From: Isotricha intestinalis
Lineage: Eukaryota > Ciliophora > Litostomatea > Vestibuliferida > Isotrichidae
Length of the DNA stretch: 64,000 nt
Assembly (NCBI GenBank): GCA_023807065.1
Contig: JAJJLU010000356.1
Location: 1-64,000 of the forward strand
Direction of reading: 5' to 3'
A program made the position numbers and the translations under genes. The notes under the pieces were generated by a model. The model saw only the letters and a list, made by a program, of their open reading frames with translations. It was not told the DNA's origin and did not search any database. Positions within the stretch are counted from its first letter, which is position 1. Each line of letters begins with the position of its first letter. This document shows positions 43,901-52,686 of the stretch, piece by piece.

Positions 43901-44971
43901 ATTTCTATTATGAATTTTACTAATACTTTATTATTTACTTTGAAATTTACTTCTAATCAAAATGAATTAAATCATTTAACTCAAGTTATTTTTACTGATA
44001 ATAATTTGAATAGTTTAAATAGGATTGATTTTTATAAAATTTTTGCTATGTTATTACCACATGAAGGTCCTGCTGAAAATTTAATTAATCAAAGTATAAA
44101 TCAAAATCAAAATTTCCAAACTGTGCCAAATATGATTACAAATAATGATACAATGAAATTTACAATTAATTCTAATAGAGAAAGTAGAATAATCGAACCT
44201 GAAAAAATTGATGATGAAAATAATACTAATACTTTAAAAAGTTCTAATGTAAATAATACTTTTAAAACTTCAACTTTTAATTTAGATAAAAATAATCTTT
44301 CAACACGAGAAGTTAATGAAATATGTAATGAAATTAAAAAAAAAATGATTAATACCGGAAAAAGTTCTGCAATAGATTTATTTAAAATATTCGATAAAGA
44401 TTCAAGTTCAAATTTAAGTAAAAATGAATTGAAAGTTGGATTACAAAAATTAGGGGTTAATGTATCAAATAATGAAATTGATAAATTAATGGATAAAATA
44501 ACAGAAAAAAAAGGAGACAATTCAGCTTCATTTGGAGAATTTAAAAAATTCTTTGAAAAAAATATAGCTTGGAGAAAAACCAACGAAAGCCAAATGCGAA
44601 CTAATAATAATAATTCTATTTATAGACAAAGTAGTTTTGGAAATCAAAATGATAATGATCAAAGAGTTTTAAGTAATAACCAAACTCAAGATAATTATAG
44701 TGGAGAGTTACCCAATAATAATTATCGTGATCCTAATAGTGGATTTCCAATGAATAGTCAAAATCAATTTAATTCTAATAGTGGATTTCCAATGAATAGT
44801 CAAAATCAATTTAATCCTAATAGTGGATTTCCAATGAATAGTCAAAATCAATTTAATTCTAATAGTGGATTTCCAATGAATAATAATAGTTATAATAATG
44901 GTTTTAATTCATCAGAATTGATTCAGAGTCAATTTAATCAAACAAATAAAAGTCAAAGTGGTTTTAATTAA
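40955..44971 (+). CDS. RPGRIP1L: RPGRIP1/RPGRIP1L-like ciliary protein with C2 domains and EF-hands
   Basis: A 1338-residue protein. Residues about 70-560 are long coiled coils. Residues about 590-735 match the first C2 domain of RPGR-interacting proteins (MMSFLTVDFFIHETQTSN, then GKNPMFNFQLSFRVNVDEHL, then LESDYIYIEIYYLRD). A second C2 domain covers about 770-922. Then come two EF-hand-like regions (about 952-1035, FDMDNKGEISIMNF, and 1118-1207, FDKDSSSNLSKNEL), and an Asn/Gln/Gly tail with four tandem 14-residue repeats. RPGRIP1L is a core organiser of the ciliary transition zone, tethering Y-link and NPHP/MKS proteins. The domain order coil-C2-C2 is diagnostic. The C-terminal EF-hands are not found in the animal proteins, which end in an RPGR-interaction domain. 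Confidence 0.85.
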   Translation: MVDTGMSGMQNNIYQKSGFSSTIKNPEIIDAPPSRTKNTNYNMTPLPDQKVGKIQNKNKSKLLGRDEKIEPDQYYYVKDENERLKKEKILTNEKIKKMEVQLANIKAQLIKERKLSDTRVINMDNSNFDKDFQATKLENEKLKDQNTKLRTYIKGLQSDKRTIPNFNKSKTNKKKVRNPLEVQRERNNDLALISHLREQLRNLNEDKNNLIQEITLLKSNGNFNPQSTLKSGKNTLNDLSDIKTGYEKSNMRLDTSNKMLQLTRQSLQEMTEKYEKEKDKNRQLEARISLMKSNEDKLNDYQALIEEYKKREKILENRIEDLCDSPFIKQAEERGNIYRKFTENEKALNEAEKQNREYDLKNRQLEKRNKELESELKVALVDKDKYKDECTRLKISSEEREKNSKYFQEQFKLLSKYGEVDSNFNNLLNIMKLSTDANNWSNMNILEQMNNTDKSKDPVVLNKEIERLKIEKGTLGNELEKTKSLLQIQQQINEDMKKVQECDLKKYQAEIKKSKEKIEELCKLIDIKNLPKDYISKDSFGNPVVKDTKDLISSLLNEEKDVTKLQSKNMNDQISEFSRDEDEPEFSMNENAIDLYIGECEFEDGLDSEIGFNVDNMMSFLTVDFFIHETQTSNILSGKNPMFNFQLSFRVNVDEHLLNYLESDYIYIEIYYLRDNQQAILGKGKISLLDLINAETDNRTNNRVVNRICPCYSITDEGLKIASIHYKMRTRNPISEVLKFYYEQNKFIREINPVEEVNQREVEKTINDYSYVGGKVYEVKILVTKAVNLVCPGPPRRILPYFYYKFYKDYEKYSNISTGNDPQFQDVGSFTVVLDPSLQDYLSKELLNVYIFDSSNPIEVDVSNKESVKLVNTNQQIQQDLIGVCRIPLKNLLINDIIQGSFPIMNVNNREVGQLVINIFWQEIAQNDNIDGSSTFKKRGSLPYETKAFQDTLIIKLANALREKGLNVDSAFNIFDMDNKGEISIMNFTNTLLFTLKFTSNQNELNHLTQVIFTDNNLNSLNRIDFYKIFAMLLPHEGPAENLINQSINQNQNFQTVPNMITNNDTMKFTINSNRESRIIEPEKIDDENNTNTLKSSNVNNTFKTSTFNLDKNNLSTREVNEICNEIKKKMINTGKSSAIDLFKIFDKDSSSNLSKNELKVGLQKLGVNVSNNEIDKLMDKITEKKGDNSASFGEFKKFFEKNIAWRKTNESQMRTNNNNSIYRQSSFGNQNDNDQRVLSNNQTQDNYSGELPNNNYRDPNSGFPMNSQNQFNSNSGFPMNSQNQFNPNSGFPMNSQNQFNSNSGFPMNNNSYNNGFNSSELIQSQFNQTNKSQSGFN
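44735..44884 (+). repeat. 42-bp tandem repeat (NSGFPMNSQNQFNS)
   Basis: Four head-to-tail 42-bp units start at 44735, 44777, 44819 and 44861, the last one partial, inside the RPGRIP1-like gene. Units are identical apart from a TCT/CCT change. This near identity points to recent expansion, and copy number may vary between strains. Confidence 0.92.
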
Positions 44972-45162
44972 AAATAAAAATCAAGATAATAATCTTTCAA
45001 ACATGTTTTAAATAAATATATTTAAAAAATTAAAAATATTTTTTTTATTTCATAAAATATAAACCAAATAAATATATATTTTTTTTACAAAAACTATTTT
45101 AAATGTGAAAAATTGAAAATATAAAATAGAAAAAAATAAAAAAGTATATAAAACAATTAAAA

Positions 45163-46377
45163 ATGGAGGAATTAGAAAATATAGATTTAGTATATTTTGC
45201 TACAAAAGACACAGAAAATAAATTATGTGCAGATTGTGGAAATTCTCTTCCAGATTTTGTATCAATAAATCATGGAATTTTAATATGTCAAAAATGTGCT
45301 TCAACTCATCTGAAATTAGGATATAATATTTCATATGTTAGGTCAGTTTCTGATCGATGGGATCCATACTTAATTGCATATATGAATAGAGGAGGAAATA
45401 ATAGATTCCTGAGATTTTGTTTTAAATATAAATTAAATGGAATACCAATTGAACAAAAATATATTAAAAGATCAATGGAATATTATAGATTATTATTAAG
45501 AAGTGAAGTATTAGCAGAAGAACCACCAGAAATTATTGGAAATCAATTTGCCAATGATAATTGTGATTTAGATATTATTTATTTTCCTGAATTTAAAGAG
45601 TATAGTATATATAAAGGTGAAGTTCCAAATGTTGAAAATGGTATTAGTACTGTAGATATAGGAAAAAAAATTTATGAGGGAGGATGTACGACTTTTAATG
45701 CTATAAAAACAACAGGAGGTTTTATTTATTCTACTACAAAACCTGTTGTTTCTTTTCTAGGAAATGTTGCTTGGAAAGGACTGAATAAGGCTTATAATTA
45801 TATGACTGATAAAGGAAATGATCAAAATAATCCAAACAATAGTAATAACAAAAATAATCAAGGTTTTGTTATTCAAAATAATATTAATAATTCCGTTTTG
45901 AATGATGATTTTGGGGATTTTAGCCAAAATAATAATAGTAATAATATTTATTCTTTTAATAACCAAAATCAAATTAAAGATATGGATAACAGCAATTATA
46001 TTATAAATAATAATAACAATAATATTATTGGTAACATTAATAATAATGATTTTAATACATATGATAATTTTATCAATAATTCCAATGACAACAAACAAAA
46101 AATAAGTAATAATAGTAATATGGATAATTCAATACCAAATTATCCTATATTTGATGCACAAGAAAATATTGTTCAAGGAAATTATAATTATGGAAATTTT
46201 ATTAAACCTGATATAGCAACAAATGAATGTATTCAAATGGGAGAAAATAATAATTTTCAAGGAGAAATAGGTTTCAATATAGCAAAAGAAGAAACATTTG
46301 AACAAGAAATAGAATATGGAAATTCTAATAAAGAAAAAGCAAGAGAAGATGCAAATACTTATTTACTTAAACATTAA
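45163..46377 (+). CDS. ArfGAP-family protein lacking the arginine finger
   Basis: A 404-residue protein whose first 130 residues match ArfGAP1-type domains. The C4 zinc site is Cys22, Cys25, Cys42 and Cys45 (CADCG then CQKC), followed by the LGxxISxVRSVSxDxW signature and the GGNxRF motif. ArfGAPs stimulate GTP hydrolysis by Arf and so uncoat Golgi vesicles. The catalytic Arg, which follows His in the family's CxGxHR motif, is replaced by Leu50 (CASTHLKLG). GAP activity may therefore be lost while Arf binding remains. The C-terminal 230 residues are Asn-rich and disordered, with FGDF/GNFI-like aromatic motifs and a final acidic helix. No ALPS motif is obvious. Confidence 0.88.
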   Translation: MEELENIDLVYFATKDTENKLCADCGNSLPDFVSINHGILICQKCASTHLKLGYNISYVRSVSDRWDPYLIAYMNRGGNNRFLRFCFKYKLNGIPIEQKYIKRSMEYYRLLLRSEVLAEEPPEIIGNQFANDNCDLDIIYFPEFKEYSIYKGEVPNVENGISTVDIGKKIYEGGCTTFNAIKTTGGFIYSTTKPVVSFLGNVAWKGLNKAYNYMTDKGNDQNNPNNSNNKNNQGFVIQNNINNSVLNDDFGDFSQNNNSNNIYSFNNQNQIKDMDNSNYIINNNNNNIIGNINNNDFNTYDNFINNSNDNKQKISNNSNMDNSIPNYPIFDAQENIVQGNYNYGNFIKPDIATNECIQMGENNNFQGEIGFNIAKEETFEQEIEYGNSNKEKAREDANTYLLKH

Positions 46378-46530
46378 ATAATATAAATATAGTAGGTTAA
46401 ATTTATATAATAACTCATAAATTTTAATAATATAAAGTAAAAATGTTTTATATATATTTTTTGTGTTTTTAAATTTTTCTTTAATTTTAAATTATAAAAG
46501 AAAGAGGTTTAAATTATAAAATCAAAATAA

Positions 46531-47148
46531 ATGGAAAATCCCAAAACTCAAAAAGTGAAAAATAAAAAATCCCTTAAGAATAAAAACCCAAAAAACCAAA
46601 ATTCATCAGAAGATTCATTTTTAAAAATTGAAGAATATAATTCAACAAACAAAAGTAGTGAAACAATTCAAGATGAAAATTCTATAAATTTAAATTATAT
46701 AGATACAACAATATATGATAATCCAGATTATTATGGAATTTTACCGGGAATTCCATATATAAATGGATTTGAAGCTTATTCATATCCACATTTAATAAAT
46801 CCTTTTGCTCAAAAAATTCCAATTAAAACTTTAAGAAATAATGAATATATTTATGTTAATAGTAAACAATATTCAAGAATATTAAAGAGGCGGGAAGCAA
46901 GAAAAAAGTATTTTGAAATGTTTGAAAATGATATTTTATTAAATAAAAAAGTTAAATATCATCATGAATCTAGACATAAGCATGCTATGAACAGAGAAAG
47001 AGGAAAAGGAGGAAGATTTTTAAGTAAGAAAGAAAAAGAAATTTTTGAAAAAGAAAAAAATGAAAATAAAAATGATCCTTTGAAAAATAATATTATTCAT
47101 TCTTCTAATTCTACTCTTGATGATTCTGAAAAAATGAAAATTTCTTAG
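46531..47148 (+). CDS. NFYA: NF-YA (CCAAT-box factor subunit A)
   Basis: A 205-residue nuclear protein. Residues about 107-165 are the conserved NF-YA/HAP2 core. The subunit-association helix is YVNSKQYSRILKRREARKK, then a linker, then the DNA-contacting HESRHKHAMNRERGKGGRF segment. NF-YA joins the histone-fold dimer NF-YB/NF-YC to bind CCAAT boxes. The N-terminal part is basic and then acidic/Asn-rich rather than the Gln-rich activation domain of animals. The linker between the two helices fits the family. The C-terminus is charged and the stop is TAG. Confidence 0.95.
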   Translation: MENPKTQKVKNKKSLKNKNPKNQNSSEDSFLKIEEYNSTNKSSETIQDENSINLNYIDTTIYDNPDYYGILPGIPYINGFEAYSYPHLINPFAQKIPIKTLRNNEYIYVNSKQYSRILKRREARKKYFEMFENDILLNKKVKYHHESRHKHAMNRERGKGGRFLSKKEKEIFEKEKNENKNDPLKNNIIHSSNSTLDDSEKMKIS

Positions 47149-47401
47149 ATAAAATTTTTAATAAAAAAAATGATTTTTTTTCAATTATATTTTTTTAGAT
47201 AATTTCAATTTATTAAAAATATTTTTCAATTGTATAAAAATTGATTTTTTCTTTTTTTAATTATTTCTTTTCTCTAAAAAAAACCTCTTTTAATTAAATC
47301 TACTTGAATAAATAATAAATAAATAAAATAATTGATTCCATAAATATTTTTAAAATTTATACATTTATTTGATTGAACAATCTAAAGTATGAAAAAAATA
47401 C
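47149..47401. other. Intergenic, nothing recognised
   Basis: AT-rich 3' flank of the NF-YA gene with no feature I can support. Confidence 0.5.
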
Positions 47402-47752
47402 CCAAAAATTAAGTTTTAGAAGTAAGAACTCTGTATCCATTCAGATTTTAGGAACTTTCTATTGAAATTTTTTATAAAATCTATAATAGTTTGATTTGGA
47501 TAATCCCATTCATTTTAATATCTGATTATTCGAATTTTTGGCAGCATCTTTCTATTCTCCATCAATATAATAATTAAGTTAAATTTCAATTAAATTATTC
47601 TTTATTTTAAATAAGATTCATCAATTCACATTATTACCTTTTACATTTTGATACATTATTTTTTCTGAAGCACGAAAAATCAATTGATGAACATTAGTAT
47701 TTATTAAATAACGATGTAAAGAAACACAAAATACATATCTAAAATATTCTAA
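47402..47752 (-). pseudogene. Coding-like remnant with an HTH-like segment and seven in-frame stops
   Basis: On the minus strand one frame of about 117 codons reads as a plausible protein: FCVSLHRYLINTNVHQLIFR, then KDAAKNSNNQILK, then MGLSKSNYYRFYKKF. The latter pieces have the feel of a helix-turn-helix DNA-binding segment. It contains four TGA (one tandem pair), two TAG and one TAA, all where Trp or Gln would fit, and no TGG except at the very end. No frameshift is seen inside, but the reading above 47752 switches frame. Possibly a decayed transposase or regulator; no family is assigned. Confidence 0.35.
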
Positions 47753-48978
47753 TAAATATATTATTGAAGATATTTTTGATATTTATCTTCTTGAAAGTAT
47801 AATTATTGAATAAGAATCAGTTGATTCTTTAAATTAAATCAATTGATTATTTTGATAAACTATATAATCTAACCATTTTACTTGGAATCACAGGATATAA
47901 AGATATTATATTATGTAATAAATTCTCTTTTACATAATTTTTAACTTATTTATTATTATTATATATGATTTGAAAAAAATTAATTATAATTATCTAGAGA
48001 AAATTGAGAAAATCAAAATTAATAAAAGAATATCAATTATTTTCATTATGTTATTGTTCTTATTAAATCCTCAGATAATTAATAAAATTCTCTTCAAAAC
48101 TATTTTACTATTTGAAACACTCTTAATGTTGTTTCTGTATTTGATTTATCATGAAATGATAAAAAAGTATATTTTGATTTGCAAAAATTTATTCAATAAA
48201 GGATATGAATAGTCATCAATATCAAAAAATATAATTATTAAGGAATATAAATTAATCCAAAACTTTTAATTAAAATTTCCATGAATATAGAGCTAATAAT
48301 AAATCAATAGAAGAATAAATAATTAAATTAAATAATCAATATGATAAAAAGCATTTATTTTAGGAGTAATTCAAATCATTCTTAAATCATAATAACATAT
48401 AATAATTAAAACAATAATTAACACTATTATACTTTCTAGTTTGAGAATCAATAAAATTTTCTAAAATATCATATAATTTAAATATTATATCTCTTAATTT
48501 TTCAACTTTATATCTTCTTTTATTTCTTTTTGAATTATTCGAGTAGGAATTTCATGTTTTTCTTTTGGCATTATTATTATTTCAATCCAAAGTTCTTGAC
48601 TTCTTTTTAATTTGGATCTTCTTTTCTATGAAAAATATTATTCCCTAATTTATTATTATCTGATATTTATTTAATTCTTCTTTTACAGTTGCACAATTAA
48701 CAATTCTGTTTGTTATTTTATCTTTAAATAAATTCTCAATAATTTCTTGTTGGAATATGATTTCGGTCTTTTTTTATTTCATTTTTAAAATATTAAATTT
48801 GATTTATAAATTTTAATGAATCACAATAAACCCAAATTTAAATAATTATAAAATAATAATCAAAAAACAATTAAAAATAAAAAACAACTAAATTAATTGA
48901 AATTTTTATACTATATAAGTAATAAAATCAAAAATAAAAATATAAATAAAAACTAAAAATTAAAAAAAATCTAAAAAA
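47753..48978. other. Intergenic with a possible small membrane-protein remnant
   Basis: An open stretch at about 47940-48212 (plus strand) encodes two hydrophobic segments (IIFIMLLFLLNPQII and TILLFETLLMLFLYLIY) between basic parts. It has no ATG start in frame near its beginning and runs into stops on both sides. It is more likely a fragment than a gene. Nothing else is recognisable up to the RING gene. Confidence 0.35.
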
Positions 48979-49767
48979 ATGAACTCAAAAGAAGAAAATA
49001 AAAATAATTCCTATAAATTATCAAAAACGAAAAAATATTGGTGTTACTTATGTAAGCATTCATTTAGCAAAATATATATCGAAAATCAATTAGTTGAATG
49101 TATATTTTGCCATAATGATTTATGTGAAGAAATATTAAATGAACCATATCAAAATGAAATTTCACCAGAAAATTTTATTCCATATAGTCCAAATCAAAAT
49201 GAAAGAAGAGAACAAGAACCAATTATTGTACCAATTAATGAAGAAAATTTGCCTTTGGTTGAATTTGTTTTAAATTTAATTAATGAAGATTATGAAAATG
49301 AAGAAATTGAAAATATTTTAAATTATATTATGACAAATGATCCAAATAAATATGGAAGTCCACCTGCTTCAAAAAGTGAAATTGAAAAATTAAAAAAATA
49401 TAAAGTTACTCAGGAAATTTTAAATAATATTAAAAATGAAAATGTTTGTCCTGTTTGTAAAGATGAATTTGTTATTGATGATATTATAATGGATTTACCT
49501 TGTGAACATTATTTTCATAAAGATTGTATTATGCCTTGGTTAAATGAACATGATTCTTGTCCTGTTTGTAGATTTGAATTAAAAACTGATGATGAAGATT
49601 ATGAAAATTGGAAAAAAGAAAGAAATCAAGAAAATAATAATAATAATGATAATTTTCATAACAATATTTCTACAAATATGAATAATAATAATAATAATAA
49701 TATTAATTGTATTCCTTCAAATTTAAATGGTTCTAATGTTGTTGTTCCAAGAAATTTACATAATTAG
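48979..49767 (+). CDS. RNF126/RNF115-like RING-H2 E3 ubiquitin ligase
   Basis: A 262-residue protein with the RNF126 layout. An N-terminal zinc ribbon (Cys22, Cys25, Cys41, Cys44; YWCYLCKHSF then VECIFCHN) is followed by a linker, and a RING-H2 finger lies at about 157-198 (CPVCKDEFVIDD, then CEHYFHKDCIMPWLNEHDSC, then CRFEL). In other organisms the ribbon binds ubiquitin or misfolded clients with BAG6, and the RING recruits an E2. The SKSEIEKLKKYKVT segment before the RING corresponds to the family's PPAxKxxIxxLP motif (here preceded by SPPA). The C-terminal tail is Asn-rich and disordered. All zinc ligands are present. Confidence 0.9.
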   Translation: MNSKEENKNNSYKLSKTKKYWCYLCKHSFSKIYIENQLVECIFCHNDLCEEILNEPYQNEISPENFIPYSPNQNERREQEPIIVPINEENLPLVEFVLNLINEDYENEEIENILNYIMTNDPNKYGSPPASKSEIEKLKKYKVTQEILNNIKNENVCPVCKDEFVIDDIIMDLPCEHYFHKDCIMPWLNEHDSCPVCRFELKTDDEDYENWKKERNQENNNNNDNFHNNISTNMNNNNNNNINCIPSNLNGSNVVVPRNLHN

Positions 49768-50034
49768 TATATTTTGATATTTGTACAGATTACTTTTTTA
49801 ATTATATAGAAAATAAGATTTTATAGTTTGTTATATATAATAAATAAAATTTAAAAATTTTAAAATGGTTTGTTTCCAATTATTTTTTTAAAAAATATTT
49901 ATCTTTAAATATTTTATAGATACCATAAAATTTTTATTAAATATTTTTTAAATATTAAATTCCAATAAAAAATTCTCAAAAATAAATTAATGAATAAATA
50001 TTTTTATGCAGTTACAAACTCAAAAAAATAAATG

Positions 50035-50628
50035 TTAATGAGGAACATAATTTATAGGAAATTTAATAGATCTGAGTTCTCTTTCTTCTTTTTTTTCTTC
50101 TTCATCCAATCCTTTAAACATAGAATAAAAAGTCCTCAAAGCTTGATTTTCCATTCCACCTTTATATTTGAATAAAGAGCAAAATTCATTAAAATTAATT
50201 TCTTCTTGTCCTTTAATTGGAGCAAAAAATTCATTCAAATCAACATTTAATTCAAAGACATTAATCATATCAGATAATTTTTTCTTATAAACATAATCTT
50301 GTTCAGGACCAGCTAAATTTTCAAATAGAGTTTTCATTTCAGGATCATTTGAATTGTATTCTTGATCTTGTTCTCTTTTAATTTGTTCAATATAATTATA
50401 ATAGTCTGTTTCTTTTATATTTATTTGCTGACCTCCACTTTTCTTATCTAAATTTGTTTTAATATCTTTTAATATATTTCCTGCTATTGTTTTATCAATT
50501 CCTTTATTTGCATTTATTATTTCTTTAAAAGTTTCAAATGGCATTGAATTATTTTTTTGATATTCAGTCCAATATTTTCCAAAAAAATTTTGATCCTCTT
50601 TTGATAAATACGCTCTTCTACCTTTCAT
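50035..50628 (-). CDS. EF-hand-like protein, unassigned
   Basis: A 197-residue, mostly helical protein. The alternation of helices with short loops, NEFFAPIKGQEEINFNEFCSLF (about 132-153) in particular, resembles an EF-hand pair whose loops have lost most calcium ligands. The start MKGRRAYLSKEDQNFFGKYW has the feel of axonemal or cytoskeletal small proteins. No signal peptide or membrane segment is present. The function is unknown. A clean ATG, single frame and normal codon use support it as a real gene. Confidence 0.7.
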   Translation of the reverse strand: MKGRRAYLSKEDQNFFGKYWTEYQKNNSMPFETFKEIINANKGIDKTIAGNILKDIKTNLDKKSGGQQINIKETDYYNYIEQIKREQDQEYNSNDPEMKTLFENLAGPEQDYVYKKKLSDMINVFELNVDLNEFFAPIKGQEEINFNEFCSLFKYKGGMENQALRTFYSMFKGLDEEEKKEERELRSIKFPINYVPH

Positions 50629-50893
50629 ATTTTTTTTATATTTTATTTTATTTTTTATTTATGTGTTAAATATTCCTCTTTTAAATATTTCTTTTAATTC
50701 TCAAATTATTTAATTGATTTTTTTCAATAAATTATTATTCATATATAAAAAAATATATTTATACTTATTAATTCCTTAAAATAAATATGTTTTCCTAATT
50801 ATAATATGCTAAATTATTTATTTTCAATAACCAAATTATAATATATCTCATATTATTTATATTGAAAATTGATTATTGAAAATAAAAACATTA

Positions 50894-51757
50894 ATGATAA
50901 ATAATATACATATGATACCAACTTCTTATTACCCAATTAATTTAGTAATAATTCCTCATCAAATTCCTTTTTTTTCTCCTCCTTCAACAAAAGACGAAAG
51001 TCAAATATCTTTTGAAAATGAAGCCAATAAGAAAATGTTTCTTCAAAAAAAAACAGGGAGAAAATATAAAAATTTAGTAGAATGTTATAAATGTAATATA
51101 GAAGATTGTTCCAAATTATTTGAAACAGAAGAAGAATTAAATAATCATAAAAAAATTCATACAAAGATATATATATGTAATTATTTAAATTGCGGAATGA
51201 GATTTGAAAATGAAATAAATTTACAAAAGCATATAAAAGCACATTTACCTTCAAAAAAAATTTATAAATGTAATTATCCAGGATGTGATAAAAGTTTTAC
51301 AGCATCATATAATTTAAAAATACATTATAGAATTCATTCTGGTGAAAGACCTTATCATTGTGAAATTTGTGGTACTAGTTATTATGATAGAGCAAATTAT
51401 AAATATCATATTAGAACAGCTCATGTAATAAAAAATAATAAAGATACTATTTGTTCCCATTTAGGTTGTAAACATACTTTTAAAACAAAAAAACAAAAAA
51501 TTATGCATCATGATAAATTAGAAGATGAATGTAGAAGTGATAAAAATTATTTAATGAGTTTAATTGCTTCTTTTAAATCTAGTTTAAATGATATTTTAAA
51601 TGAATATTCACAAGAAGAAATAAATAAAATTTGTGAAAAATTTAATATTTCAATTCATAAACAAACAAAAAAAGTTGAAGAAGTTGTTCTTGATAAAGAA
51701 CAATATGATGCTTTATTAGGAATTGGAAATAAAGAGCTTAATCAAATTAAAGAATAA
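50894..51757 (+). CDS. C2H2 zinc-finger protein, TFIIIA-like
   Basis: A 287-residue protein, taking the ATG at 50894. The frame is open slightly further upstream, but only with non-ATG codons. Four to five C2H2 fingers follow one another at about 67-215. The clearest are CNYLNCGMRFENEINLQKHI, CNYPGCDKSFTASYNLKIHY with the classic HSGERPYHC linker, and CEICGTSYYDRANYKYHIRT. The fifth (CSHLGCKHTF) ends KIMHHDKLEDEC, a TFIIIA-like break. Fingers with a four-residue CxxxxC spacing alternate with CxxC, as in TFIIIA. The C-terminus is helical. It could be the 5S rRNA gene factor TFIIIA or a sequence-specific regulator. TFIIIA normally has nine fingers, so identity is open. Confidence 0.85.
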   Translation: MINNIHMIPTSYYPINLVIIPHQIPFFSPPSTKDESQISFENEANKKMFLQKKTGRKYKNLVECYKCNIEDCSKLFETEEELNNHKKIHTKIYICNYLNCGMRFENEINLQKHIKAHLPSKKIYKCNYPGCDKSFTASYNLKIHYRIHSGERPYHCEICGTSYYDRANYKYHIRTAHVIKNNKDTICSHLGCKHTFKTKKQKIMHHDKLEDECRSDKNYLMSLIASFKSSLNDILNEYSQEEINKICEKFNISIHKQTKKVEEVVLDKEQYDALLGIGNKELNQIKE

Positions 51758-52686
51758 TTAATCAATTTAAATTATTCAGTTTGGGAAATATTTTTCTATT
51801 TTCTATAAATATTTATTTTAAATAATAATAGAATTAATCAATAAAAAATTCATATTTAATTTATTTTTATTCATTTTTTGTTTGAGAAGAAAGTAAAAAT
51901 TAATTCCCTTTTCCGTTCAATAATTGGAAATAATAATCATATTCAATTATAAATAATATGAATAAAAATACATAAAAAATGAAGAAATAATTATTCTTAT
52001 TCCTTCATGTCAATTTTCATACCAAAGTCAAAAAAAATATTAAATAAATTATATTGTTTTAATTAAATATATATTATAATAGATTTATTTTATCAAAACA
52101 AATTAAATTTCAATATTTTCTGTGATTTTCTATTTGAATCAAAACATAAGAGAAGAGTAAATTATTCTCAATATCATGAAAATTTAGTAGAAAATACGAA
52201 TTATATAAATTAATATCGGGAAATTAAACTAGAAAATTATTTAAAAAGTAAAAAGACAATATTTTTATGTTAAATACTATATATTCTTATGTTTCAAAGC
52301 AAAAGGAATTCTATTTATAAATAAAAGTATTTAATAACAACATAATATTTTAGAACAGAAGATAATAAAAAAGCTGTTTTATTTGGATAAATTATTTTAA
52401 AAGTTGGTATGAAAATGTTAATCTTTAAATTATGATAAAGATAATATTTTTAAAATTTTGTTCTTTTTAAATAATTTTATCAATATTTTTGAAGTAATTA
52501 TTAATGTTATAAGGAATTTCGATTTAAAATTAATTTTTCAATTTAATAATATTTTTTTGAAAAACTATTATTTCTATAAAATTATTTTAAATATAAAATA
52601 TTAGTTTTTGAAAGGTAAAAATTATTTTAATGAATTAATTAATTAATTAGTTATTTGGTTTTTCTTTTTAATAAGTTTAAATAGAT
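51758..52686. other. Intergenic, nothing recognised
   Basis: AT-rich sequence between two convergent genes. A 13-bp inverted repeat pair lies about 390 bp apart (near 52013 and 52404), but chance could produce it. I see no coding or RNA signal. Confidence 0.5.

Noticed and set aside
50876..50893. Extension of the zinc-finger protein upstream to a TTG
   Set aside because: Nuclear genes start at ATG; the first in-frame ATG is at 50894.
52013..52416. 13-bp inverted repeat about 390 bp apart as a transposon
   Set aside because: A match of this size is expected by chance in a region this AT-rich, and nothing else marks an element.
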